Shown here: in pieces, positions 43,248 to 52,060 of the stretch | Layout: every line of letters starts with the position of its first letter | How positions within the stretch are numbered: the stretch's first letter is position 1 | Assembly (NCBI GenBank): GCA_023398815.1 | Contig: JAEWRW010000030.1 | Location: forward strand, 30,775 to 94,774 | DNA from: Bacillota bacterium | GTDB lineage: Bacteria > Bacillota > Clostridia > Christensenellales > UMGS416 | Length of the DNA: 64,000 nucleotides | Direction: 5' to 3' | The notes under the pieces: model-generated | The model's input: only the letters and a program-made list of their open reading frames with translations | Databases searched by the model: none | Told to the model about the DNA's origin: nothing | Made by a program: the position numbers and the translations under genes

Positions 43248-43841
43248 ATGCCGCCCAAACGTGAAACAACAAGGGAATCCATTCTGTCAGCAGCACTGTG
43301 CATTGTGGAGGACCAGGGCCTCGATGCCGTGTCCGCCCGCAGTGTGGCGCAGAGACTGCGATGTTCCACCCAGCCCATCTACAGCCTCTTTGACAGCATG
43401 GAAACGCTGCGCAGGGAAGTCTGGCAATTGGCATTGGAAGAAGCACAATCTCACATTCGCGGGCATCACGACGACCGGTATCTGCCGGAATTGCAGCTGA
43501 TCATCGGGTATTATGACCTGGCGCGTACGCGAAAGGCACTGTTTCGCTCGGTCTATCAGTCCGCCGTGAGCGCACAGAATCCGGAGAGTGTCACCGTAGG
43601 GCGGGAGATGTTGATGCAACACCTTGCCCGCAGTGAACGGCTCCGCAGTCTGCCGGCCGACGGCTTTGGGCGGGTGGTGTTGGTGTTGACCGTGTTCATC
43701 AACGGCCTGGCCACCATGCTGAACACCGGAACGCTGGACACCACGCTGGACCAGGCTGCCGACCTGACAACTGAGGTATACACCATGGCCGTGATGAAAG
43801 AACGAACCCGCATGAGGATGGAGGATATGGACCATGAGTGA
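43248..43841 (+). CDS. TetR-family transcriptional regulator
   Basis: 197-residue regulator. The N-terminal helix-turn-helix reads TRESILSAALCIVEDQGLDAVSARSVAQRLRCSTQPIYSLF. The ligand domain is not assignable. It overlaps the kinase gene downstream by 8 bases, and an AT-rich palindromic promoter precedes it. It probably represses itself and the kinase, and possibly the divergent MATE pump. Confidence 0.88.
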   Translation: MPPKRETTRESILSAALCIVEDQGLDAVSARSVAQRLRCSTQPIYSLFDSMETLRREVWQLALEEAQSHIRGHHDDRYLPELQLIIGYYDLARTRKALFRSVYQSAVSAQNPESVTVGREMLMQHLARSERLRSLPADGFGRVVLVLTVFINGLATMLNTGTLDTTLDQAADLTTEVYTMAVMKERTRMRMEDMDHE

Positions 43842-44676
43842 ACTGGGGAAGAGACTGGGCGTTGGCGCCAACGCCGAAGTGTACGAATATGGTGAGGGGA
43901 AGGTCATCAAGCTGTTCTTCAACCGGGAGCTTGCCGGCGGCATTCACAATGAACTCAAGAACACCATGGCGGTGTGGAAGTTGGGTCTGCCCGTGCCGCG
44001 GCCCTATGAGATTGTGGAGATGGATGACCGCCCGGGGCTGGTGATGGAGCAGATCAAGGGGGGGCCCCTGGTGGCCCGTATGTTTGGGGAGCACCACCTG
44101 GACCAGATGCGCCTGCTTGCCAGGGTCCTCCACCAGATTCAGAGCGCACCGGGGGACGCGGTGTCCGCGTCGGGCCTGCGGCCAATCAAGGGATACTTGG
44201 CCTGGCAGGCTTACAACCAGACCGAGCTGACCTGGGTGGAACGACGGCTGGTGGTTCATGCGCTGGCGGACCTTCCCGATGGAAACTGCGTCTGCCATGG
44301 GGATTTCCACATGCTCAATGTCATGATGAACGGGGAGACCCCTGTGGTCATTGACTGGCAGGGTGCCAACACCGGAGACCGATGCTACGATGTGATGCAG
44401 CTGTTCCTGTTGCTCCGCTATGCCGTCATCCCCGCCGGCATGCTTCCGCAGGAAGCCATCAATGGGTTCTATGCCACGAGGGAGGCGATGGAGCGCACGT
44501 TTATGGAGGAATACCATGCTTTAATGGGCGTCACACAGGAGGAGATCGAGGCATGGTTCCTGCCCTGCGCTGCGAGCCGGTTGTCCACCAGTGTGCTCCC
44601 TGAAGAGCATGACGCTGTGTTGGCGGAACTCCAGCGCAGACTGGCTGGTGTGAGCGCCGCTGTGCGGCAGGGCTGA
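43834..44676 (+). CDS. Aminoglycoside-phosphotransferase/choline-kinase-like protein
   Basis: 280-residue small-molecule kinase. The catalytic loop HGDFHMLNVM (His155, Asp157, Asn about 162) and the metal-binding VIDWQG with Asp near 173 are intact. The N-terminal region ELGKRLGVGANAEVYEYGEGKVIKLFF is the nucleotide-binding hairpin. Such proteins can confer antibiotic resistance or phosphorylate choline, sugars or other alcohols; the TetR coupling makes an inducible detoxification role plausible, but not shown. Confidence 0.82.
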   Translation: MSELGKRLGVGANAEVYEYGEGKVIKLFFNRELAGGIHNELKNTMAVWKLGLPVPRPYEIVEMDDRPGLVMEQIKGGPLVARMFGEHHLDQMRLLARVLHQIQSAPGDAVSASGLRPIKGYLAWQAYNQTELTWVERRLVVHALADLPDGNCVCHGDFHMLNVMMNGETPVVIDWQGANTGDRCYDVMQLFLLLRYAVIPAGMLPQEAINGFYATREAMERTFMEEYHALMGVTQEEIEAWFLPCAASRLSTSVLPEEHDAVLAELQRRLAGVSAAVRQG

Positions 44677-44822
44677 CGCTGACCTACCGGTGCGCGGTTG
44701 GTAGTTGCGCGGTATTCTTAAGGCCTGATCCCATAGAGTTCTTGGCGCTTTGGGCAAAGGTCTTTGGCGGTTTCCTGTATCAGTGGGATGGCTGCTGGTG
44801 ACTCATTGACTAGAGAAGGGAA

Positions 44823-44847
44823 GCCCCGCAGTGATGCACTGCGGGGC
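44823..44847. terminator. Bidirectional terminator
   Basis: Ten-base-pair stem GCCCCGCAGT/ACTGCGGGGC with a 5-base loop and short T-rich tail, between convergent kinase and GH5 genes. Confidence 0.87.
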
Positions 44848-44859
44848 CTTCCTTTGGCT

Positions 44860-46062
44860 TTACAGGGGCAGCACGCCCTTTCCTGGGCGGTAGTCCCAGT
44901 AGGTTTGGCTGATGTTGTGGGCGGTGAAGAAGGCGCGCGTCGCTCGCATCTTTTGGGCCATCAGTGGGTCGCCGTTGGGGAAGGCCCCCCACTCACCGGC
45001 CAGTATGGGCAGTCCGTACTGCTCTGCCCAGTCCAGGTGCTGCTGGAAGCACCGGTCCACCCGGTTCTGGTCGGCGGCATAGACGTAGTCGGTGCAGTCC
45101 ACCAGGTCGTACCCGTGGGGAGCGAAGGCCTGGATGGGATCGCGCACGCCGTCCACCTCCAAGGGGCGCAGGTGATCGACCCCGCCCCAGTTGGTGATGG
45201 CGCTGTTGCAGTACAGCAGGATGCTCTCACGGTCCACCTTGCGCACCGCCGCCGCCATCTTGTTGTAGAAGGGCTGCAGGTAGTCGGCCTCGAAGTGCTC
45301 CACAATCTTCGACGGTTCGCCGGCCAGAATGGCCGAGAATTCGTCAATCCCGATGTCACGCAGTACCGGCCCGATGCGGTCGGGGTCGTAGTACATGGCG
45401 AAGGTCTCCTCATAGGTGTGGGGAGTGCCGGTGACCCGATCCCAATAGCCGTTGAGGCTGCGGAGGAAGGCGCGGAAATAATCCCGGAACAGGGTGCCGG
45501 GGGAGGGCTCGTTGAGGAAGTCATACCCCACGACATTGGGGTTCCCGGCGAAGCGCTCGGCGATCTTCTGCCAGGTGAAGGCCAGGTGATCCTGCAGGCC
45601 CTGCCCGTCGCGGGCCGGCGCATTGTCCCAGAAAGCATCGAGCGCCGTGTGCACCGCGGGGCTGATGTAATAGGCGCTGGACCACGCGCCGTCCACCTTG
45701 TGTTCGCCCCGACTCAGCGTGGCCCAGAGGGGCGCGCCATCCATAAAGCGGATGGAGTACAGATCCTGGTGCATATCAAGGTACACCGGGATGCCGTGCT
45801 CCTCAAACTCTTTGAGCTTGCTCTCCACCCGGTCGAGATAGTCGTCGTCCACCACGCCGCAGACGGGCTCGGCTCCGCTCCACATGACGCCGAAGCGCAC
45901 GAGGTCAATGCCCATTTCCGCCAGTGCGTCCCAGTCCTCCTGCCGGAAGTCGAACAGGTACCCCATCCGCGGGTCTTTGCACACGATGTTGATGCCGTTG
46001 TACACCTTCTCCTTGCCGTCCCTGTCGAGGAAACTGCGGCCCTTTACGGTGATGTTCTTCAT
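44860..46062 (-). CDS. GH5 glycoside hydrolase, endoglycoceramidase-like
   Basis: 400-residue TIM-barrel hydrolase. The acid/base Glu185 is in YDFLNEPSPG and the nucleophile Glu357 in ILAGEWGAFP. The start RSFLDRDGKEKVYNGINIVCKDP, and DMHQDLYS near 96-103, are typical of the endoglycoceramidase-like GH5 group, which cleaves the sugar head from glycosphingolipids or related glycolipids. No signal peptide is seen, so it would act inside the cell, unlike many known members. The ATG at 46062 is 9 bases after AAAGG. Confidence 0.86.
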   Translation of the reverse strand: MKNITVKGRSFLDRDGKEKVYNGINIVCKDPRMGYLFDFRQEDWDALAEMGIDLVRFGVMWSGAEPVCGVVDDDYLDRVESKLKEFEEHGIPVYLDMHQDLYSIRFMDGAPLWATLSRGEHKVDGAWSSAYYISPAVHTALDAFWDNAPARDGQGLQDHLAFTWQKIAERFAGNPNVVGYDFLNEPSPGTLFRDYFRAFLRSLNGYWDRVTGTPHTYEETFAMYYDPDRIGPVLRDIGIDEFSAILAGEPSKIVEHFEADYLQPFYNKMAAAVRKVDRESILLYCNSAITNWGGVDHLRPLEVDGVRDPIQAFAPHGYDLVDCTDYVYAADQNRVDRCFQQHLDWAEQYGLPILAGEWGAFPNGDPLMAQKMRATRAFFTAHNISQTYWDYRPGKGVLPL

Positions 46063-46452
46063 GTTCCGCATCCTTTCTTTCCAAGAGTGGGGTGGTGACC
46101 TCTTCCAGTCTAGCGCAAGGCTCACCTTACGTGGTCGCCACGGCCGAATCCGTCTGTTTGGTGTTGTTGCGCGTGTTTCATGCGGGCCACACCCAGGGGG
46201 CGGGGTGTGCCGCACGATGGGGCGAATGGGCTGAGGAATTTGCTTCTCATCACCTCCCGGGCGTCGCGTTGGACAGGGGATGGCGGATGGGGATGTTACT
46301 TCTGCCATTATACCATGCCGAGGGGAAACAAGGCTCAATGTGCAGCAGAAATGGTGATGCTGAGGGAACAACGCGTTGCCAAATGCGCCTGGGCAAGGTG
46401 GTTTGTGATGCTTGTGGCACCAGCCCGAATATCCTGCCAATAAACGCTAATG
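46063..46452. other. Intergenic region, no gene recognised
   Basis: About 390 bases between the GH5 start and the promoter of the fibronectin-repeat gene. Short open frames lack ribosome sites and family features. GH5 promoter elements were not clear. Confidence 0.4.
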
Positions 46453-46481
46453 TTGTCACCAGCTGGTTGTTATGGTATCAT
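46453..46481 (+). promoter_or_regulatory. Promoter of the fibronectin-repeat gene
   Basis: TTGTCA (46453-46458), 17 bp, TATCAT (46476-46481), each hexamer one base off consensus, with a leader of about 75 bases. Confidence 0.78.
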
Positions 46482-46563
46482 TTAATGTGGTAACTAATCT
46501 TAATATTGAGGCATCGGCGAAGGACCTGTGCGCAGCCCGAACCCGATCTGTGGAGGGATGAGA

Positions 46564-48627
46564 ATGAGGAAATTACGCGCTGTTGTGTTTGTTCTGGTCT
46601 CAGCGTTCCTTTTTGCGGTGGTGCAGGTACCTGTAGCCCTGGCGGCCCTTTCCGCCCCAACTGGCTTGAAGGCGTTATCGGTCAGTACCACGCAGATCAA
46701 TCTCTCGTGGTCAGCCGTCTCGGGTGCGAGCAAGTATCTGGTATACCGGGCCACCTCTTCCGGTGGGTCCTATACCAAAATCGCTACGGTCACCACCAAG
46801 ACCTACCAAAGCAAAGGATTGACAGCGAACAAGAAATACTATTACAAGGTTCGTGCGGCCAACAGCAGCGGCTCGGGCGCATACAGCGCGGTGGTCTCCG
46901 CCCGAACCCGCGCAGGAGCGCCCAGCGGAATCAAGGTGACCGCCCCCAACACCAGCAGCATCAAACTGACCTGGACTGCGGTGACCGCGGCCACCAAGTA
47001 TGTGGTCTACCGTTCCACCACATCAACGGGCACCTATACCAAGGTGGGCGAGGCCACCACGACTGTCTACACAAACACGGGCCTTTCTGCCAACAAAGTG
47101 TATTATTATAAGGTATCGACGGTCAATGCGGGGGGAGAAGGCAGCAAAAGCGCGGCAGTCTCCGCCCGAACCCGTGCCGGCGCACCCAGCGGGATCAAGG
47201 CAACCGCGCCGAGCACCAACAGCATCAAACTGACCTGGACTGCCGTAACCGCGGCCAGCAAGTATGTGGTCTACCGTTCTGCCACTTCTAGCGGCACCTA
47301 TACCAAGGTGGGTGAGGCCACCACGACTGCCTATACCAATACCGGGCTTGCTGCCAACAAAGCGTATTACTATAAGTTGGCGACGGTGAACGCGGGAGGC
47401 GAAGGTGGCTTGAGCGCGGCGGTCTGGGCTCGGACCCGCGCCGGCGCGCCCAGCGGGCTGCAGGCGACGGCCCAAGGCGCCAGCAGCATTAAGCTGACCT
47501 GGACTGCGGTGACCGCGGCCACCAAGTATGTTATTTACCGCTCCGCCGCGTCAGGCGGCACCTATGCCAAGGTGGGTGAGGCGACGACAACTACTTATAC
47601 CAACACCGGCCTTTCCGCAAACACAACATATTACTACAAGGTGTCGACGGTGAACACGGGGGGCGAGGGCGGCCAAAGTGCGGCGGTCTGGGCCAAGACG
47701 ACTGCCGCTGGAGGGTTGCCGGCCCCCACCAATTTCAGCGCGGAACCCTACAACTACCAATCGGTGCAGCTTTACTACGATGTGGTGCAGAATGCCGTCA
47801 CCTACCGCATTTACTATTCGACCACAGCATCCCAGAACATCGCAGACTACCAGCACTTTGACTGGCCCAGCAAGGATTGCCGCGTCGTCGGCCTCAACGC
47901 GAACACGACGTACTACTTCCGGGTGGCGGCGATTGGCAGCAACGGCGCAGCGGGTACGCCCACCGGCTTCGTCGCCGCGAAGACCTCGGCGGCACCGAGC
48001 ACCCCGGCTACCCCCCGGTTTGTTCTCGATGGCATCGACTGGGCCGGCTCCCTATACCGGATGAAGTTCGACCACGGCTACAGCGCTTATTATCCCTCGG
48101 GGCTTGAGCCCACCTTTGAGTTCTACTGTGCCAGTACGGAGGCTGGTTTGGCGTCCGACGAGCCCGATGTGCTGGCCACTGGGGACGTTATGGGGTCGGG
48201 CAACTATTATTTCTATGAGGATGTCACCCCCGGGCGGGCCATGTGGTATGGCTTCCGAGCCTGCTTTGGCCCCTATAAGAGCCAAATGCAGAAGCTGCAT
48301 CTGGCTGCCCTGGCCAATCCGACCAACGTGAAGACATCCCCAATCAGCAGCGCGATTACGCTGAGTTGGAACTCAGTCAACGCGGCAGCCCAGTATAGAA
48401 TTTACTACTGCGTGGGTGCTCCGGACACCACAAAATCCTGGGCGGAGTTCAAGGCATCCATGCAGGGCACCGGCAACCTCGTATATTGGGGCTCGACCTC
48501 GGCAACTTCTGTCTCCATCTACGGAATGCCCATTTACAGCAGTTACTACTACATCGTCGTGCCGGCGGATGCCTCTGGAGTGGAAGGGTGGTACTACGGT
48601 TATGCAATTGGGACAGTGTTCTACTGA
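46564..48627 (+). CDS. Secreted fibronectin type III repeat protein
   Basis: 687-residue exported protein. Signal peptide MRKLRAVVFVLVSAFLF to about VALA near residue 27. Four fibronectin III modules (about residues 30-383) are closely alike: APSGIKATAPSTNSIKLTW, then KYVVYRS, YTNTGL and KAYYYK. A fifth divergent module (390-480) and a C-terminal region with another module-like strand pattern follow. There is no LPxTG or catalytic motif. Likely a cell-surface or secreted adhesin/matrix protein. The ATG at 46564 follows GGAGGG by 6 bases. Confidence 0.88.
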   Translation: MRKLRAVVFVLVSAFLFAVVQVPVALAALSAPTGLKALSVSTTQINLSWSAVSGASKYLVYRATSSGGSYTKIATVTTKTYQSKGLTANKKYYYKVRAANSSGSGAYSAVVSARTRAGAPSGIKVTAPNTSSIKLTWTAVTAATKYVVYRSTTSTGTYTKVGEATTTVYTNTGLSANKVYYYKVSTVNAGGEGSKSAAVSARTRAGAPSGIKATAPSTNSIKLTWTAVTAASKYVVYRSATSSGTYTKVGEATTTAYTNTGLAANKAYYYKLATVNAGGEGGLSAAVWARTRAGAPSGLQATAQGASSIKLTWTAVTAATKYVIYRSAASGGTYAKVGEATTTTYTNTGLSANTTYYYKVSTVNTGGEGGQSAAVWAKTTAAGGLPAPTNFSAEPYNYQSVQLYYDVVQNAVTYRIYYSTTASQNIADYQHFDWPSKDCRVVGLNANTTYYFRVAAIGSNGAAGTPTGFVAAKTSAAPSTPATPRFVLDGIDWAGSLYRMKFDHGYSAYYPSGLEPTFEFYCASTEAGLASDEPDVLATGDVMGSGNYYFYEDVTPGRAMWYGFRACFGPYKSQMQKLHLAALANPTNVKTSPISSAITLSWNSVNAAAQYRIYYCVGAPDTTKSWAEFKASMQGTGNLVYWGSTSATSVSIYGMPIYSSYYYIVVPADASGVEGWYYGYAIGTVFY
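46921..47712 (+). repeat. Three 264-bp tandem repeats in the fibronectin-repeat gene
   Basis: The marker CCCAGCGG recurs at 46921, 47185 and 47449, exactly 264 bp (88 codons) apart, and the units between are highly similar at DNA level. The first module (from about 46650) is more divergent. Confidence 0.85.
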
Positions 48628-48693
48628 GTACCCGGGTTAGCACGAACGCTCAAGACTAGAGCAATTGCCAAGCAACAGAGTACGAACGGTAGA

Positions 48694-48740
48694 AGGGGCC
48701 TTGCTCCCGCAAGCAGCGGGTGCAGGGCCCTGTTCTTGTT
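48694..48740 (+). terminator. Terminator after the fibronectin-repeat gene
   Basis: Imperfect GC-rich stem GGGGCCTTGCTCCCGC/GCGGGTGCAGGGCCC followed by TGTTCTTGTTTC. Confidence 0.7.
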
Positions 48741-48890
48741 TCTTTGAAAAAGGCTCATGCCCCGGCAGTGGTGCAATCGGTAGGTGGTGAATGTTATTTG
48801 CTGTGATGGACAGGGGTAATGGGCAAGGGAACGAGCCTCGCCAGGGGGCAGCGGTGTCCCTCTCTCGCTGCTCTGCGTGCAATGGGGGTA

Positions 48891-48917
48891 GAGAAAAAGG
48901 GCCGTCCGTGACGGCCC
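48891..48917 (-). terminator. Terminator after the GGDEF-EAL pair
   Basis: Perfect 8-bp stem GGGCCGTC/GACGGCCC with a 3-base loop, followed on the minus strand by TTTTTCTC. The remaining sequence of the 337-base gap holds nothing else recognised. Confidence 0.88.
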
Positions 48918-48964
48918 CGCGGTTCTTGCTTTGACCGGGCAGTGGGCTGCCTGCGGCTGTGACT

Positions 48965-51900
48965 TCAGCCGGTAAACGCCCCCTCCGCGTGGAGCTGCGC
49001 CAACAGAACGGCTTCCGTCTCCTGCGCCGGCATGGGTTTGAAGTGATAGTACCCCTGCACTTCATCGCACAGGCGCTGCCGCAGAAACTGGAGCTGGGGG
49101 GTCGTCTCCACCCCCTCGGCCAGCACCTTCAGCTGCAGGCTTTTGGCCAGGTTGATGATGACCTTGGTGATGGCTCGATCCTTGTCGCTGCGCTCAATGC
49201 CGTGGATGAACTGCATGTCCACCTTGATGCGGTCGATGGGTAATAGCTTCAGCCGGCTGAGTGAGGAGTATTTTGTGCCAAAGTCATCGATGGAGAGAGA
49301 GACCCCCAGTGCCTTCAGCCGGTGAAGCAGCAACACCGTGCTGTCGGTGTTGCCGTCTGCCACGCTCTCGGTAATCTCCAGCTCCAAATGCTGGGGGGCC
49401 AACCCGGTGGAGTGAAGCACTTCCTCCACCTGCTGCACAAACCGTGGGTTCTTCAGCTGCTGCAGGGAGATGTTGACGGCCACGCGCAGCCCTACACAGC
49501 CCATATCCACCCAGCGTTTGCACTGCATGCAGGCCTCCCGCAGCACCCAGTGGCCAATGGGGTGGATGAGCCCGGTCTGCTCGGCCAGGGGGATGAAGGT
49601 GCCGGGGGCAATTATCCCGCGCTCCGGCAGATTCCAGCGCACCAGCGCCTCCATCCCCATAATGGACCCGGTGGTCAGGTCGACCTGCGGCTGGTAGTGC
49701 AACACCAGCTGCTCCCGCTCCAGCGCGCGGTAGAGCAGGTGGGTCACTTCCACTCGTTTGGCGATTTCATCTTTCATGGCCTGGGAGCACAGCGCGTACC
49801 GGTTTCTACCCGAACTCTTGGCGACATACATGGCGGTGTCGGCGTTTTGGAGCAGGGTGTCGGCGTTCTGGCCATCCATGGGGTAGAGGGCGATGCCGGC
49901 GCTGACGGACACGAAAAACTCGTGACCGGACAACAGAACCGGTCGGTGTGTCGCCTCCATAAGCCGCTCCATGATCTCTGCCAGCTCTTGCTGGTTGGAG
50001 AGCAGTGGGAACAGCAGAAGGAACTCGTCCCCGCCGAAACGGGCGACCACATCGCTCTCGCGCACAGTGTGGCACAGCGTGTGGGCAACTTTCACCAGCA
50101 GCTGGTCGCCTTGGTCGTGGCCCAGGGTGTCGTTCACGGCCTTAAAGCCGTCAAGGTCCAGGAGAGCGACGCCGACCAGCTTCCCGGTGCCCTCGGCCTG
50201 CAGGATCACCCGCTCCAGCGTCTCCTTGAAACGGAGGCGGTTGGGAAGATCGGTCAATTGGTCGTGGTAGGCCATGTGGTTTAGGCCCCGTTCTCCCTCC
50301 ACCTTAGCCACGGCGTCCGAAACGATGCCCGCCAAAATCTCGTAGAAGTCGGTGGAAACGAGGTTCCAGGCTCCCATGGGCCGGCTGGCGTTGAAGCCGA
50401 GGAACCCGATGAGTTCACCCTTTGGGTTTCGCACGGCCACATTGGCAAGGGCACGAATGCCCTGGGCCAGCATGCTTCGCTTGACGTGCGCGGCGGGGGG
50501 AGGCAGCAAACGGGCATCCTTCAGGATGAGCACATTGTTTGCCTTGAACCGCTCAACCATATCGGGCCGAATGTCACGCAGGCCGTCGTCCATCCTGCTG
50601 CCCCGGGGGGCCGCCGCTTCCTGCGTCCACTCCACCGCATGGCGGACGTTGTTTGTTTCCACATCCAACAGCACGAGATACCCCCGGTCGCAGCCAACGA
50701 AGCGAACGCAGCGCTCCAGAGTCAAACGCAGCTTTTCATCAAAGTTCTCTTCGCCGATGGAAGCAAGAGTCTGCGAGATCTGGGAGGCGATGGTCTGCAT
50801 GTGGGAGTGATTGATGTTCTCCCGCAGGCGGCTGGTGTAGACCCTGTTGACATACAGTGCGAACAGGGCACCAAAGCCAATGATGCCCAGGCGAAGCAGG
50901 TAGTCCGACGTGGCGATGTGCATCGCTGCCGCCGGAAGATAGGCCCACTGATACAATTGCGTGAGTAACGACACGCATAGCAGGGAGAGCAGGAGGATGC
51001 GCCGGTTGAACAGCAGGCAAAAGACCATGAGCGGAAAGGAAATTGCCCACGCGCCCAATACACCCGCATCGGCAAACCACAGCACTTTGAGGGGTATGAT
51101 GAGGGCAAGGGCACACGACACCAGCAGCTCCTTGAACTTCTCCTCTAGCAGCAACCAATCCATTGTCAGCAAAAGCATCCCAGTGACCACAACAAGCGTA
51201 CCCACCAGGCCGGCAGACAGGTGGGCGGGTGGGTTGGCGATGTGGCCCCCTGCCATCAGCAACGCCAGACCACCCGCTGAAATCCCCAGACCAAAATACC
51301 GGTTCACGTGGGACTGGGCAGCGACTGGCAATATCAATTCATCCGGCCGTATGGGTTCTGGCTGCGGGAAGCGGTAGCCATTGACACAATGGCCAAACAA
51401 AAAGACCAGGGCACTGGTGAAAATGGCGGAGACCTGCAGGGGTGGGAGCCCCAGATAAAGCTGGGCCGACTCCATCACCATGCCCAGCGGTACCGCCGCA
51501 GCAAGTGAATACCCGATGAGGCTTGCCTGCCGGCGATTCTCCCTGGAGACGGAGCGTCTCCCCCAGCGCAGCAGAAGCGACAGGGACAGCAACGTGTAGA
51601 GCGTGACATGGATGAGGTAGTACACATCCCAGCCGTCGACTGTGGCTGTGCTGACCCACCCATGATGGGTGCGGACCATATCGTCAGCGTTCCCCCCAAA
51701 CAGCGGCAGAACGGAGAAGGCGAAGACCGCAACGGCGCTTGGTAAATAGACCAGGGGAATGGCCCATTTCCTTTGCAGCAGCCCGCTGCCGGTCAAAACT
51801 AAAACGAAGTGCAGCGTTATGCCGGCAACCACACCCCACCCCAGCGGCGAAATGCGCCGCCCAAGCAGGCTGAGCGCTCTCTCGTAGGCCCCGATGGAAA

Positions 51901-52060
51901 GCAGCTGGCCGAAGGACCACACCACCACCGCGCAGCTCATGGCCAGCAGCAGACGGTTGAGCGGGGAATGGTAGTTGCCCCGCACGGCATAATAGCCCAC
52001 GGCGATGGTCACCCCGCAGGTCATCAGAAGCAATGCGCTGTGCCATTCCATCACCAGCAT
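48965..52060 (-). CDS. Membrane GGDEF-EAL cyclic-di-GMP protein (second of tandem pair)
   Basis: 1031-residue signalling protein. The N-terminal region (about 1-240) has seven hydrophobic segments like histidine-kinase 7TM sensors, then a second cluster of helices (to about 420), a GAF-like domain, GGDEF and EAL. The diguanylate cyclase site ARFGGDEF and inhibitory site RESD are intact. The phosphodiesterase side has MEALVRW, NISLQQL, EITES, DDFGTKYSSL, VDMQFI and AEGVET, all apparently complete. It may both make and break cyclic-di-GMP. It overlaps the upstream paralogue by 10 bases. Confidence 0.92.
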   Translation of the reverse strand: MLVMEWHSALLLMTCGVTIAVGYYAVRGNYHSPLNRLLLAMSCAVVVWSFGQLLSIGAYERALSLLGRRISPLGWGVVAGITLHFVLVLTGSGLLQRKWAIPLVYLPSAVAVFAFSVLPLFGGNADDMVRTHHGWVSTATVDGWDVYYLIHVTLYTLLSLSLLLRWGRRSVSRENRRQASLIGYSLAAAVPLGMVMESAQLYLGLPPLQVSAIFTSALVFLFGHCVNGYRFPQPEPIRPDELILPVAAQSHVNRYFGLGISAGGLALLMAGGHIANPPAHLSAGLVGTLVVVTGMLLLTMDWLLLEEKFKELLVSCALALIIPLKVLWFADAGVLGAWAISFPLMVFCLLFNRRILLLSLLCVSLLTQLYQWAYLPAAAMHIATSDYLLRLGIIGFGALFALYVNRVYTSRLRENINHSHMQTIASQISQTLASIGEENFDEKLRLTLERCVRFVGCDRGYLVLLDVETNNVRHAVEWTQEAAAPRGSRMDDGLRDIRPDMVERFKANNVLILKDARLLPPPAAHVKRSMLAQGIRALANVAVRNPKGELIGFLGFNASRPMGAWNLVSTDFYEILAGIVSDAVAKVEGERGLNHMAYHDQLTDLPNRLRFKETLERVILQAEGTGKLVGVALLDLDGFKAVNDTLGHDQGDQLLVKVAHTLCHTVRESDVVARFGGDEFLLLFPLLSNQQELAEIMERLMEATHRPVLLSGHEFFVSVSAGIALYPMDGQNADTLLQNADTAMYVAKSSGRNRYALCSQAMKDEIAKRVEVTHLLYRALEREQLVLHYQPQVDLTTGSIMGMEALVRWNLPERGIIAPGTFIPLAEQTGLIHPIGHWVLREACMQCKRWVDMGCVGLRVAVNISLQQLKNPRFVQQVEEVLHSTGLAPQHLELEITESVADGNTDSTVLLLHRLKALGVSLSIDDFGTKYSSLSRLKLLPIDRIKVDMQFIHGIERSDKDRAITKVIINLAKSLQLKVLAEGVETTPQLQFLRQRLCDEVQGYYHFKPMPAQETEAVLLAQLHAEGAFTG

